Positions 1-5,581 of a stretch of DNA of 7,205 nucleotides are shown piece by piece. This DNA comes from Clostridia bacterium (lineage in GTDB: Bacteria; Bacillota_A; Clostridia; Christensenellales; Borkfalkiaceae). The notes under the pieces are model-generated. The model searched no databases. It had not been told where the DNA came from and worked only from the letters and a program-made list of their open reading frames with translations. The stretch lies in contig RYWC01000023.1 of NCBI GenBank assembly GCA_003979335.1, positions 1,410 through 8,614 of the forward strand, in the 5' to 3' direction. The translations under genes and the position numbers were made by a program. Position 1 is the first letter of the stretch, and each line of letters opens with the position of its first letter.

Positions 1-1
1 T

Positions 2-433
2 TCATATATTAGCCTTATCCTTAGGAGCGAGCGCGAAGCTGAACGACGCGGATACGCACGTTTTGCCGTCTACCGTAACTTTGCCTTCGCAAAAGTAGAA
101 AATCGCTTTGCTGCGCACTATTTTGCATTCGGTTTTAATTGTGTCGCCCGGACGCACGGGATTACGGAATTTAACGCCGTCGAGCCCCGTGTACATAGGC
201 ACAAAGTCGCCGCCCTTATCGGCAAACAAAGCGCAAGCCGATTGCGCCATAATTTCGCACAAAATCACACCGGGCACAACGGGATTGCCCGGAAAATGCC
301 CGCGCAAGAAAAATTCGTCGCCGCGAACATGATACACGCCTTCCGCAACTCCGTCGGCGTTCACGTTCACCTCGTCGAGCAAAAGCATGTCGTCGCGGTG
401 CGGAATTATTTTCATAATTTCTTCTTTGTTCAT
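2..433 (-). CDS. fabZ: 3-hydroxyacyl-ACP dehydratase FabZ
   Basis: This 143-aa cytoplasmic enzyme of type II fatty-acid synthesis dehydrates (3R)-3-hydroxyacyl-ACP to trans-2-enoyl-ACP. The hot-dog-fold signature is clear: N-terminal PHRDDMLLLDEV, then HFPGNPVVPGV with the catalytic His at residue 46, and Glu60 in ILCEIMAQ. The 14-residue His-Glu spacing matches the known FabZ dyad. Length is normal for the family (about 140-150 aa) and the frame is complete, ending in TGA two bases from the window edge. The ATG at 433 is supported by GGAG at 443-446 with a 9-nt spacer. It lies 33 bp downstream of pflA on the same strand, so co-transcription is likely although the two pathways are unrelated. 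Other fab genes may follow outside the window. The FabA alternative is unlikely given the length and the HFPGNPVVPG motif. Confidence 0.95.
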   Translation of the reverse strand: MNKEEIMKIIPHRDDMLLLDEVNVNADGVAEGVYHVRGDEFFLRGHFPGNPVVPGVILCEIMAQSACALFADKGGDFVPMYTGLDGVKFRNPVRPGDTIKTECKIVRSKAIFYFCEGKVTVDGKTCVSASFSFALAPKDKANI

Positions 434-466
434 TTTTTATATCTCCTTTTTCGGTTTTGCCGATTT

Positions 467-1144
467 TTATTTCTGCAATATTCGTTTCAGCTCTTCAAGC
501 CTTTCTTGCGGCAAAGGCGGAACGCCTTCGAGCGGATATTTTAAACCCAACTTTTGCCATTTATGAACTCCCATTGTGTGATACGGCAAAAGCTCTATTT
601 TTTCGGCGCCCGCCACCATACGCTTAACCTCTTTCACAATTTCGGAAGTGTCGGTAAGTTTCGGCACGCACACAAGCCGCACCCAAAACTTTTTGCCATG
701 CCCCCGCAAATATTCGAGCGAGCGAATAAGCGAGTTTTGCGGCACTCCCGTAAGTTTTAAAAACGCGTCGGGTTCGGGGTGCTTAATATCTATTATAGTT
801 AGGTCGGCAAGCTCCAAAGCGTCGGGGCAAAACACCCCTCCACCCGTGTCGAGCGCCGTATGAATTTGTCTGCTTTTCAACTCGGAAAGAAGCTTTACAG
901 CTCCCTCTTTTTGAAACAGCGGCTCTCCGCCCGAAAGCGTAACGCCGCCGCTGTTGCCGTAATACGTTTTATAGCGAACGCACCATTCGGCAAGTTCCGC
1001 CTCGTCGCGTTCGTCGCCGCCCTGCCAAGTGTCGGGATTATGGCAGTATTTGCACCGCATAACGCACCCCGAAAAAAATACTACGGTGCGTATTCCCGGC
1101 CCGTCAAGCGCTCCCAAAGTTTCGATTGAATGAATTTTTATCAT
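467..1144 (-). CDS. pflA: Pyruvate formate-lyase activating enzyme (radical SAM)
   Basis: This 225-aa radical SAM enzyme uses a [4Fe-4S] cluster and S-adenosylmethionine to install the glycyl radical on pyruvate formate-lyase in anaerobic metabolism. The N-terminus IHSIETLGALDGPGIRTVVF is typical of PflA. The cluster cysteines are Cys27, Cys31 and Cys34 (CVMRCKYC, followed by HNPDTW), and the SAM-contact motif GGVTLSGGEP is at about residues 66-75. It is slightly shorter than E. coli PflA (about 245 aa) but has all core motifs. The ATG at 1144 is fixed by the family N-terminus, yet no convincing Shine-Dalgarno sequence precedes it; the bases just upstream read AAATAAACAGCT. The LRR fragment ends only 10 nt upstream, so no room remains for a private promoter unless it lies inside that fragment. 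The usual partner pflB is not in the window. Activation of another glycyl-radical enzyme is possible, but the short form without an extra ferredoxin domain fits PflA. Confidence 0.93.
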   Translation of the reverse strand: MIKIHSIETLGALDGPGIRTVVFFSGCVMRCKYCHNPDTWQGGDERDEAELAEWCVRYKTYYGNSGGVTLSGGEPLFQKEGAVKLLSELKSRQIHTALDTGGGVFCPDALELADLTIIDIKHPEPDAFLKLTGVPQNSLIRSLEYLRGHGKKFWVRLVCVPKLTDTSEIVKEVKRMVAGAEKIELLPYHTMGVHKWQKLGLKYPLEGVPPLPQERLEELKRILQK

Positions 1145-1154
1145 AGCTGTTTAT

Positions 1155-1316
1155 TTAGGTGAAAGTAAATTTAATGTGTTTGCGTTCGTCTCCGAAAGCT
1201 CCATGTATATATTTTTTTAACGTTTTCGGCATCGTAACGCTTGTCAGTTTTTTGCAATTCGCAAACGCATTATCCCCTATTCTTATTACTCTGTTAGGAA
1301 TTGTTACGCTTGTAAG
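1155..1316 (-). pseudogene. C-terminal remnant of a BspA-type leucine-rich-repeat protein
   Basis: In the minus frame, 53 codons run from 1316 to a TAA at 1155-1157. They begin LTSVTIPNRVIRIGDNAFAN and repeat LTSVTMP exactly 23 residues later, which is the period and consensus of BspA-type (LRR_5) leucine-rich repeats of cell-surface proteins. The 69-bp period is also visible in the DNA: ACGCTTGT occurs at 1237-1244 and 1306-1313. The last part (YIHGAFGDERKHIKFTFT) looks like a natural protein end. There is no start codon or signal peptide. Upstream of 1316 the homology stops abruptly and the frame runs into the recombinase gene, meeting TAG at 1362-1364. Members of this family normally have many repeats and a signal peptide, so the front of the gene has been cut off, probably by the recombinase-borne element. 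It cannot make a secreted protein as it stands. Confidence 0.75.
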
Positions 1317-1341
1317 CCTGAAAAATAGACTAAAAACAAGC
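1308..1341. other. Candidate attachment-site junction of the serine recombinase element
   Basis: The LRR coding similarity ends at about 1316 and the recombinase stop codon begins at 1344 (read on the minus strand), so the chromosome/element junction must lie in this short gap if the element inserted into the LRR gene. GCTTGT (1308-1313) and ACAAGC (1336-1341) form a 6-bp inverted repeat around a 22-bp centre, resembling the short imperfect dyads of large-serine-recombinase att sites. The arms are short and the left one also belongs to the LRR coding repeat, so the exact crossover cannot be fixed. This is an inference from position. Confidence 0.3.
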
Positions 1342-2976
1342 TCACTTGATTTTCGGTTGGTCTAAGAATTTGTAGTAGATATGGATTTCTCGCGGCGTGG
1401 TTTTGTCTTTGGGTACACGCCCGATCGTAATGTACTCTATTAAATTCATCGCCGTGGTGCGGTCAAGTTCGGTTAGGCTTGCGTATTGCTTTACTCGGCG
1501 AATAAACTCGTCCACGTCCGCAGTTGCTTGACTTACTGTTTCCGCTTTGGCTTTCAGTTCGGCTATCTCCGTTTCAAGTACCGTCTTTTCCTCTTGGTAT
1601 TTGCGCAGTAGTTCCACACAAACTTCGGGAATTCGTTTCAGCACCTTATCTTCATACACCGACTGTATCAGTTGCGAAAGCTCTTGTTGCCGTTTCTCGG
1701 CTACTTTCAACCGCTTGCTATCCACATTGGTTTGGTTATTTAATTGTTGGGATTTGCGTTTGTAAAATTCTTCACGCGCCGAATCTTCGTCTATCTCTAT
1801 TTGCTGTGCTTTCTCTCGAATATCGCGCAGTACAAGTTCGTTGAGTATTCGTTCCTTGATTACCTTGCTGTTACAGTTGTGCTTGCCGTGGCTTAGAAAT
1901 TCCGAGCAGTTAAAAGCGCTCGTTCTCTCACCTGTCTTAACGCCTTTCTTCAATACGGGATAGTACATAAGCCGCATTTTTGCCCCACACTCGGGACAGT
2001 ACACCAATCCCGACAGCGGTCGCACTTCGCCTTGCTTATTTACTTTACCGTGACTTACCGACGCATCCACTTCCCTGCATTTATTCCACAGCTCTTTGGA
2101 TATTACCGGCTCGTGCGTGTTCTCGGTTATTATCCATTCGCTTTCGGGACGTTTAATCAGTTTCTTATTTTTGTACGAAACCGTTGTCGTCCGTTGTTGC
2201 GCAAGGTTGCCGATATACACTTGGTTGCAAAGCATTTCTTTTACCGACTGACTACTCCAGCCTTTGCGGTTTTTATTGACGGGTAATACTCCGAAAGTCT
2301 TGTTTCTTCGTTGCGACGGTGTAGGTATTCCGTCTTTAGTAAGTACGGTAGATATATGTTGCTTACCCATACCGCTTGCGCGCATTTCAAAGATTCGGCG
2401 TACTATCGGTGCTGTTTCTTCGTCCACGACGAGTGGCGCGCCATCAATCCCCGTACCTTTCAAGTATCCATACGGAATATACGTTGCTTTGAACTTACCT
2501 GCCTTGGCGTTTGCCACGAATACGGCTTTTATCTTCTTGCTTGTACTCGCACTGTGCCACTCGTTAAAGACGTTGACTATCGGCATCATATCCAAGGCTG
2601 TGCTTGTTCTGTCCGCCGTATCCACGTTGTCCGCAATCGCTATGAAGCGTATGCCGTTGCTCGGAAACAAGTAATCTATGAACTGACCGACTTGTATGTA
2701 GTTGCGCCCGAAGCGGCTCAAATCTTTTACTATAATCGTATCGATTTTACCGTTCTTGGCGTCCTCTAACAGTCTCTGCACTCCCGGGCGATTAAAGTTC
2801 GTACCCGAATAACCGTCGTCTATGTACTCATCTATAAGTTTCCATCCGCGTTCCGTCACATACTTTTCAAGAATAATCTTTTGGTTTTCGATAGATAATG
2901 ATTCTCCTTCGCGTTCGTCCTCCTGACTTAATCGCAGGTATAACCCTACGTTGTTTTGTTGTTGCTTTGATATCAT
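1342..2976 (-). CDS. Large serine recombinase (site-specific integrase/transposon recombinase)
   Basis: From the ATG at 2976 this is a 544-aa large serine recombinase that would catalyse integration and excision of a mobile element through a 5'-phosphoserine intermediate. The resolvase-type catalytic domain (about residues 8-150) has GLYLRLSQ with nucleophile Ser17, GYSGTNFNRPG, and KDLSRFGRNY with Arg88 and Arg91. A recombinase domain follows (about 165-320), then a zinc ribbon with Cys327, Cys330, Cys357 and Cys368 (YCPECGAKM and NCSEF...KHNC), a charged coiled-coil segment (about 394-484), and a DUF4368-like end (LIEYITIGRVP...REIHIYYKFL). Architecture and length match TnpX/TndX-type recombinases of clostridial elements. 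An in-frame ATG at 3024 is rejected because it coincides with the predicted transcription start, whereas 2976 has AAAGGAG 8 nt upstream. The gene appears intact. Its stop lies about 25 bp from the broken LRR gene, typical of an integrase next to an attachment site. Confidence 0.93.
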   Translation of the reverse strand: MISKQQQNNVGLYLRLSQEDEREGESLSIENQKIILEKYVTERGWKLIDEYIDDGYSGTNFNRPGVQRLLEDAKNGKIDTIIVKDLSRFGRNYIQVGQFIDYLFPSNGIRFIAIADNVDTADRTSTALDMMPIVNVFNEWHSASTSKKIKAVFVANAKAGKFKATYIPYGYLKGTGIDGAPLVVDEETAPIVRRIFEMRASGMGKQHISTVLTKDGIPTPSQRRNKTFGVLPVNKNRKGWSSQSVKEMLCNQVYIGNLAQQRTTTVSYKNKKLIKRPESEWIITENTHEPVISKELWNKCREVDASVSHGKVNKQGEVRPLSGLVYCPECGAKMRLMYYPVLKKGVKTGERTSAFNCSEFLSHGKHNCNSKVIKERILNELVLRDIREKAQQIEIDEDSAREEFYKRKSQQLNNQTNVDSKRLKVAEKRQQELSQLIQSVYEDKVLKRIPEVCVELLRKYQEEKTVLETEIAELKAKAETVSQATADVDEFIRRVKQYASLTELDRTTAMNLIEYITIGRVPKDKTTPREIHIYYKFLDQPKIK

Positions 2977-2984
2977 TTCTTTTA

Positions 2985-2991
2985 CTCCTTT
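2985..2991 (-). promoter_or_regulatory. Ribosome binding site fixing the recombinase start
   Basis: Read on the minus strand this is AAAGGAG, separated by 8 nt (TAAAAGAA) from the ATG at 2976. It is the only strong Shine-Dalgarno sequence near either candidate start and decides for 2976 over 3024. Confidence 0.8.
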
Positions 2992-3004
2992 TTCTATCAA
3001 AGCA

Positions 3005-3051
3005 GCCAAATTCAATGTACTCATAGTATATCACTTTCCATTGAATTTGGC
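3005..3051. repeat. Perfect 13-bp inverted repeat spanning the recombinase promoter
   Basis: GCCAAATTCAATG (3005-3017) and its exact reverse complement CATTGAATTTGGC (3039-3051) are separated by 21 bp. One arm overlaps the -35 box and the other lies at and just after the predicted transcription start, so the pair brackets the -10 box. Two readings fit. It may be an operator, where a protein bound to both arms would occlude or loop the promoter. It may instead be a serine-recombinase binding site: the total of 47 bp and the dyad around a short centre match the size of att sites. No second copy was seen in the window. Confidence 0.7.
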
Positions 3052-3053
3052 AA
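3025..3053 (-). promoter_or_regulatory. Sigma-70/sigma-A promoter of the recombinase gene
   Basis: On the minus strand the -35 box is TTGCCA (3053-3048), the spacer is exactly 17 bp and the -10 box is TATACT (3030-3025). Transcription would begin near 3018, which gives a leader of about 40 nt carrying the AAAGGAG site before the ATG at 2976. The -35 box shares bases with one arm of the 3005-3051 inverted repeat, so repressor access is plausible. Confidence 0.7.
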
Positions 3054-3080
3054 GCCTTGTTAGATACTTATCCTCTTTTT

Positions 3081-3105
3081 TGGAGCTATACTAAAAAAGT
3101 AGACA
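3081..3105. repeat. Left terminal inverted repeat of the IS3-family element
   Basis: It begins TGGAGCTATACT and ends AAAAAAGTAGACA. Its outer TGGA and inner TAGACA match the reverse complement of the right end. The TAGACA may double as the -35 box of the transposase promoter. Confidence 0.6.
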
Positions 3106-3129
3106 TAAAGAAGAGAAGGATGGTACAAT
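3100..3129 (+). promoter_or_regulatory. Possible promoter of the IS transposase genes
   Basis: TAGACA (3100-3105), an 18-bp spacer and TACAAT (3124-3129) precede orfA by 27 bp. The -35-like box lies in the terminal repeat, a common arrangement in IS3 elements. The match is moderate. AAAAGGAG at 3141-3148, 8 nt before the orfA ATG, is a good ribosome site. Confidence 0.4.
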
Positions 3130-3156
3130 AAAATACACACAAAAGGAGAAATAGAA

Positions 3157-3549
3157 ATGGCAAACAGCAACTATCCCAAGTACACCGACGAGTTCAAAAA
3201 TAGCATCGTCACACTACATCAAAACGGCAAATCATTGTCCCAACTTTCCAAAGAGTACGGCATATCCATGAGCGCTCTTTCCAAGTGGGTTCGCAATCTT
3301 TCCGAAGTGAAGATCGATGAAGATACCGTCGTCACCGCTCAACAGATCAAAGAACTGCAAAAACGTAACGCTATGCTCGAAGAGGAGAACCTCATCTTAA
3401 AAAAAAGCGATTGCACTCAGCCGAGCGTAGCGAACGCCACGAAGCATAGCGGAGTATCTTCACTCCACACTCAAACAGAGATTGACCGCCGTTCACCAAC
3501 TTCGCTTTCAACACCGGCTCAATCTTCTTTGCAAGGTACTCCGCGTTAA
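3157..3549 (+). CDS. IS3-family transposase OrfA (helix-turn-helix protein)
   Basis: OrfA is the DNA-binding half of an IS3-family transposase. Residues 5-47 (YPKYTDEFKNSIVTLHQNG onward to YGISMSALSKWVRNL) form the helix-turn-helix that binds the terminal repeats. Residues 60-83 (QQIKELQKRNAMLEEENLIL) form the leucine-zipper-like coiled coil for multimerisation. The ATG has AAAAGGAG 8 nt upstream. After the A8 run at 3399-3406 (residue 83) the sequence (SDCTQPSVANATKHS...) no longer resembles the family. The frame one base ahead instead reads KKAIALSRA and stops at TAG 3428-3430, the sort of ending OrfA proteins usually have. The tail from residue 84 to 130 is therefore suspect: either an A was gained in the run or slippage there is used. 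The frame overlaps orfB by about 68 bp. Confidence 0.8.
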   Translation: MANSNYPKYTDEFKNSIVTLHQNGKSLSQLSKEYGISMSALSKWVRNLSEVKIDEDTVVTAQQIKELQKRNAMLEEENLILKKSDCTQPSVANATKHSGVSSLHTQTEIDRRSPTSLSTPAQSSLQGTPR

Positions 3550-4546
3550 CCGTAGCACGTACTACAAACATTTCCATTCCAAAGCTATCCCGCCGCGTAT
3601 TTCCGAGAACCAAACCATCAAATCTTACATCCTGCAAATTTGTTCTGAACACGACATGCGGCTCGGCGCCTACAAAATTCAGTACCTTCTTCGCTGTGAC
3701 TATTGCGTTTTCATCAGTATAGGTCGAGTGTACCGCCTGATGAACAGCCTTCACTTACCGCGCTTATCTTCCCGCAAACCACCCAAATCCAAGTATATAC
3801 AGCCACTTTTGGATACAAATAATATCTTAAAACAAGCCTTTACGCAAAGCGCGCCCAATCTTGTGTGGTGCAGCGACATTACGTACTTACGTGTACAAAA
3901 TCGCTTTTATTATCTTTGCGTTATCATCGATTTGTTTTCTCGGAAAGTTATTTCTTACAAACTTTCTTCCAAAGCCGATGCGCAATTGGTTATAGATACT
4001 TTCTTCGAAGCCTTTTCCAAGCGCGGGCATCCGCAAGGCTTACTATTTCATTCCGACAGAGGCGTACAGTATACCGCTTTGGCGTTTCGCAAGGTTTTGG
4101 ACAACTGCCACGTCGTGCAATCCTTTTCCAAAAAGGGGCATCCTTACGACAATGCCGTTGCGGAATGTTTCTTCAAGTATCTCAAACTCGAAGAAACCAA
4201 TAGACGTTTCTTTAAGAATTTCGACGACCTTAAACTCTCTGTCTTTACCTACATTGACGGTTACTACAACCAAAAACGTCCCCATTCCTCTCTCGGCTTA
4301 CTTACCCCCCCAACCAATTCGAGCAAAAATTTTTTGCTTTGCATAACAACTGATGTACATCAGTTGTTATGCATTCAGCCACATTCCATCTACTTTTTTG
4401 TCTACTCTCTTTCTCTTTTTTGTGTCTATTTGCTTGGCTATTGTCCACCACCTTGCAGGATATATAATTTTTCCCTCCACTTACTAATACTAAATTTCGC
4501 CCCTATTTGTAAGATATTTTTTGAAAAATTTTTTATAAAAATATGA
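3482..4546 (+). CDS. IS3-family transposase OrfB (DDE integrase domain), 3' frameshift
   Basis: OrfB is the catalytic half of the transposase, an rve-type DDE integrase that cuts and joins DNA at the terminal repeats. Numbered from the TTG at 3482, it has an HTH_21-like N-terminus (LCKVLRVNRSTYYKHF), Asp132 in VWCSDITYL, Asp192 in FHSDRGVQY and Glu228 in NAVAECFFKYLK. The Asp192-Glu228 spacing of exactly 35 residues is the intact DD(35)E signature. YYNQKRPHSSLG at about 261-272 is the normal C-terminal motif. At the C7 run (4304-4310) the frame leaves the family. The frame shifted by one base gives NQFEQKFFALHNN and stops at 4353, the usual OrfB ending. The open frame instead runs 99 bp beyond the IS right end, so residues after about 276 are an artefact or mutant tail. 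OrfB is in the +1 frame relative to OrfA and the frame is open from 3431. The start codon is uncertain. Confidence 0.8.
   Translation: MTAVHQLRFQHRLNLLCKVLRVNRSTYYKHFHSKAIPPRISENQTIKSYILQICSEHDMRLGAYKIQYLLRCDYCVFISIGRVYRLMNSLHLPRLSSRKPPKSKYIQPLLDTNNILKQAFTQSAPNLVWCSDITYLRVQNRFYYLCVIIDLFSRKVISYKLSSKADAQLVIDTFFEAFSKRGHPQGLLFHSDRGVQYTALAFRKVLDNCHVVQSFSKKGHPYDNAVAECFFKYLKLEETNRRFFKNFDDLKLSVFTYIDGYYNQKRPHSSLGLLTPPTNSSKNFLLCITTDVHQLLCIQPHSIYFFVYSLSLFCVYLLGYCPPPCRIYNFSLHLLILNFAPICKIFFEKFFIKI
4341..4372. repeat. Perfect 32-bp palindrome at the end of the IS transposase gene
   Basis: Each arm is 16 bp (GCATAACAACTGATGT and its reverse complement) with no spacer. The restored orfB stop codon (TGA, 4351-4353) lies inside it. 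Just upstream, GCAAAAATTTTTTGC (4323-4337) is nearly palindromic as well. In RNA it would form a long stable hairpin, which could end transcription or shield the transposase gene from outside transcription. No T-run follows directly, so it is not a classic intrinsic terminator. Confidence 0.85.
4423..4447. repeat. Right terminal inverted repeat of the IS3-family element
   Basis: On the minus strand it begins TGGACAATAGCC and ends AAATAGACA, matching 15 of 25 positions of the left end. Further GTAGAC/GTAGAT copies on the minus strand lie inward at about 4387-4407 and could be extra transposase contacts, or could mark an alternative end. Confidence 0.55.
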
Positions 4547-4572
4547 GCCGCACGAAATTAATCATGCGGCTC
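4537..4572 (-). terminator. Intrinsic terminator of the ATPase operon
   Basis: On the minus strand GAGCCGCA (4572-4565), a 12-nt loop and TGCGGCTC (4552-4545) form an 8-bp GC-rich stem, followed by ATATTTTTATAAAA. It starts 23 nt after the stop codon of the 327-aa gene. This is the expected rho-independent end of the two-gene transcript. Confidence 0.85.
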
Positions 4573-4595
4573 TAATCGATTGCCATATTTACATA

Positions 4596-5579
4596 TTATT
4601 TGCTTGTAAATTCTCCTATCAGTTGCAAATGCGTTTCTCTTCCAGTATCGATTTCCCACGTCAAATGCAATACGTTGTTACCCCAATAAGTAAATGTTAC
4701 GTAGTCCTCTTCGGTTCTCGGATTGAACAAATGTATTTGCGGATTATCTTTCTCTCCGTTATATTCCGCCGCAAACGCCACACCGAACAGTGCAAAGACA
4801 AATATCTTATTTAACGTTTCAAGCTCATACTTTTTCGTTCCGTCAGCAGTGAAACTGCTCGTTCTATCGTCATAAGTTTCTCCCGTAATATAGTTGACTT
4901 TTATATGTTCCGACGGTATTGGTACGTCCTTTTTATTCTCTATCCAAGAACTGTATCGCAAAACAAAATATCTCGCATTTTTCACGCCGTAAGACTCATC
5001 AACATTTGCTTGTTTAAGATACTCATGCCTAAGGTATCTACGATCGATTTTATAATCGTCCAACCCATCCAAACCGTACCAATTGCCATCTTTGTTGAAC
5101 TTAAAATCTTCCCAATCCCAATCTCTGAATCCCGCTTTGTTTTCGGTGTCGTAAAGCATATCTAAGTTTAAACCTGCTCCGTACCTTTCACATGGTGCGC
5201 CGATATATCTGTACTTATTTTTGAGTTGTTTGCCCGTATCGCCGAAAATATGTATAACTTCAATAAGCTCTTCTTCCCGCAAAGACTTCAATATCATTTG
5301 CATTAAGCGTTCGGATATGCATAACTTTTCGGCAAGCTCATACATATCTATACTCTCACCGTTATGTGCTATGATGTAGTTTACGATAATCTCTTTTCGC
5401 TCTTCGGGTGTCGGCTTACGCAATAAAAATTCAGGCACAGCCCAATAGCCGTTGTCCTTCTTATAGTATTCGGGATTATCTATTTCGATGAAACCGTACT
5501 TTTCTTTATGTAGCTTATTCCCGTGATAGAAATCATTTATCGTATGCTTTCTGTGCTTTCGCTTTTTCTTCTCATCCAC
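4596..5579 (-). CDS. Uncharacterised protein with winged-helix-like segment, partner of the ATPase
   Basis: This 327-aa protein was not recognised as any named family. It starts with a very basic stretch (DEKKKRKHRKH, residues 2-12). Residues about 56-127 read like a winged helix-turn-helix: a helix (PEERKEIIVNYIIAHN), a second helix (DMYELAEKLC), a recognition-like helix (SERLMQMILKSLREEE) and a beta-wing ending in NKYRYIG. The remaining 200 residues are rich in aromatic and acidic residues (FRDWDWEDFKF, GNWYGLDGLDDY). A short hydrophobic run IFVFALFGVAFAA (259-271) is too short for a confident membrane span, and no signal peptide or catalytic motif was seen. The start is GTG, two bases after the ATPase stop, with no clear Shine-Dalgarno sequence, so translation probably depends on coupling to the ATPase gene. 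Context suggests the two proteins act together. The wHTH could be an autoregulator of the operon or an adaptor, which is inference only. Confidence 0.85.
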   Translation of the reverse strand: MDEKKKRKHRKHTINDFYHGNKLHKEKYGFIEIDNPEYYKKDNGYWAVPEFLLRKPTPEERKEIIVNYIIAHNGESIDMYELAEKLCISERLMQMILKSLREEELIEVIHIFGDTGKQLKNKYRYIGAPCERYGAGLNLDMLYDTENKAGFRDWDWEDFKFNKDGNWYGLDGLDDYKIDRRYLRHEYLKQANVDESYGVKNARYFVLRYSSWIENKKDVPIPSEHIKVNYITGETYDDRTSSFTADGTKKYELETLNKIFVFALFGVAFAAEYNGEKDNPQIHLFNPRTEEDYVTFTYWGNNVLHLTWEIDTGRETHLQLIGEFTSK

Positions 5580-5581
5580 AA

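Larger units (their letters stand above)
3081..4447 (+). mobile_element. IS3-family insertion sequence (IS150-like)
   Basis: The element is about 1367 bp, within the usual IS3 range, with two consecutive plus-strand frames: orfA (HTH plus coiled coil) and orfB (DDE transposase). The proposed left end starts TGGA and the right end finishes TCCA, as expected for the TG...CA termini of the family. Fifteen of 25 terminal positions match, including TAGACA at the inner edge, and the similarity continues inward through A/G-rich sequence. No target-site duplication is visible: the left flank is TTTTT and the right flank is CCACC. An alternative right end near 4412 would use another TCTACTTTTTTGTCTAC stretch. 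The insertion lies between the recombinase promoter and the terminator of the ATPase operon and disrupts no recognisable gene. Confidence 0.8.

Noticed and set aside
449..470. Small TCGG/CCGA hairpin between pflA and fabZ as a terminator
   Set aside because: The stem has only four pairs and lies directly before the fabZ ribosome site with no T-run on the minus strand.
2264..2769. Two long plus-strand frames opposite the recombinase gene
   Set aside because: They are antisense to a gene with full domain support, have no ribosome site and resemble no protein family.
2977..3024. N-terminal 16-codon extension of the recombinase starting at ATG 3024
   Set aside because: It overlaps the promoter and predicted start of transcription and lacks a good ribosome site; 2976 is better.
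3392..3754. Minus-strand frame of 120 codons across the orfA/orfB overlap
   Set aside because: It is antisense to conserved transposase coding sequence and no family motif was seen.
3073..4422. Ten-base direct repeat CTCTTTTTTG at 3073-3082 and 4413-4422 as a target-site duplication
   Set aside because: It is low-complexity, longer than the 3-5 bp made by IS3 elements, and would place the ends inside the better TGGA...TCCA terminal repeat.
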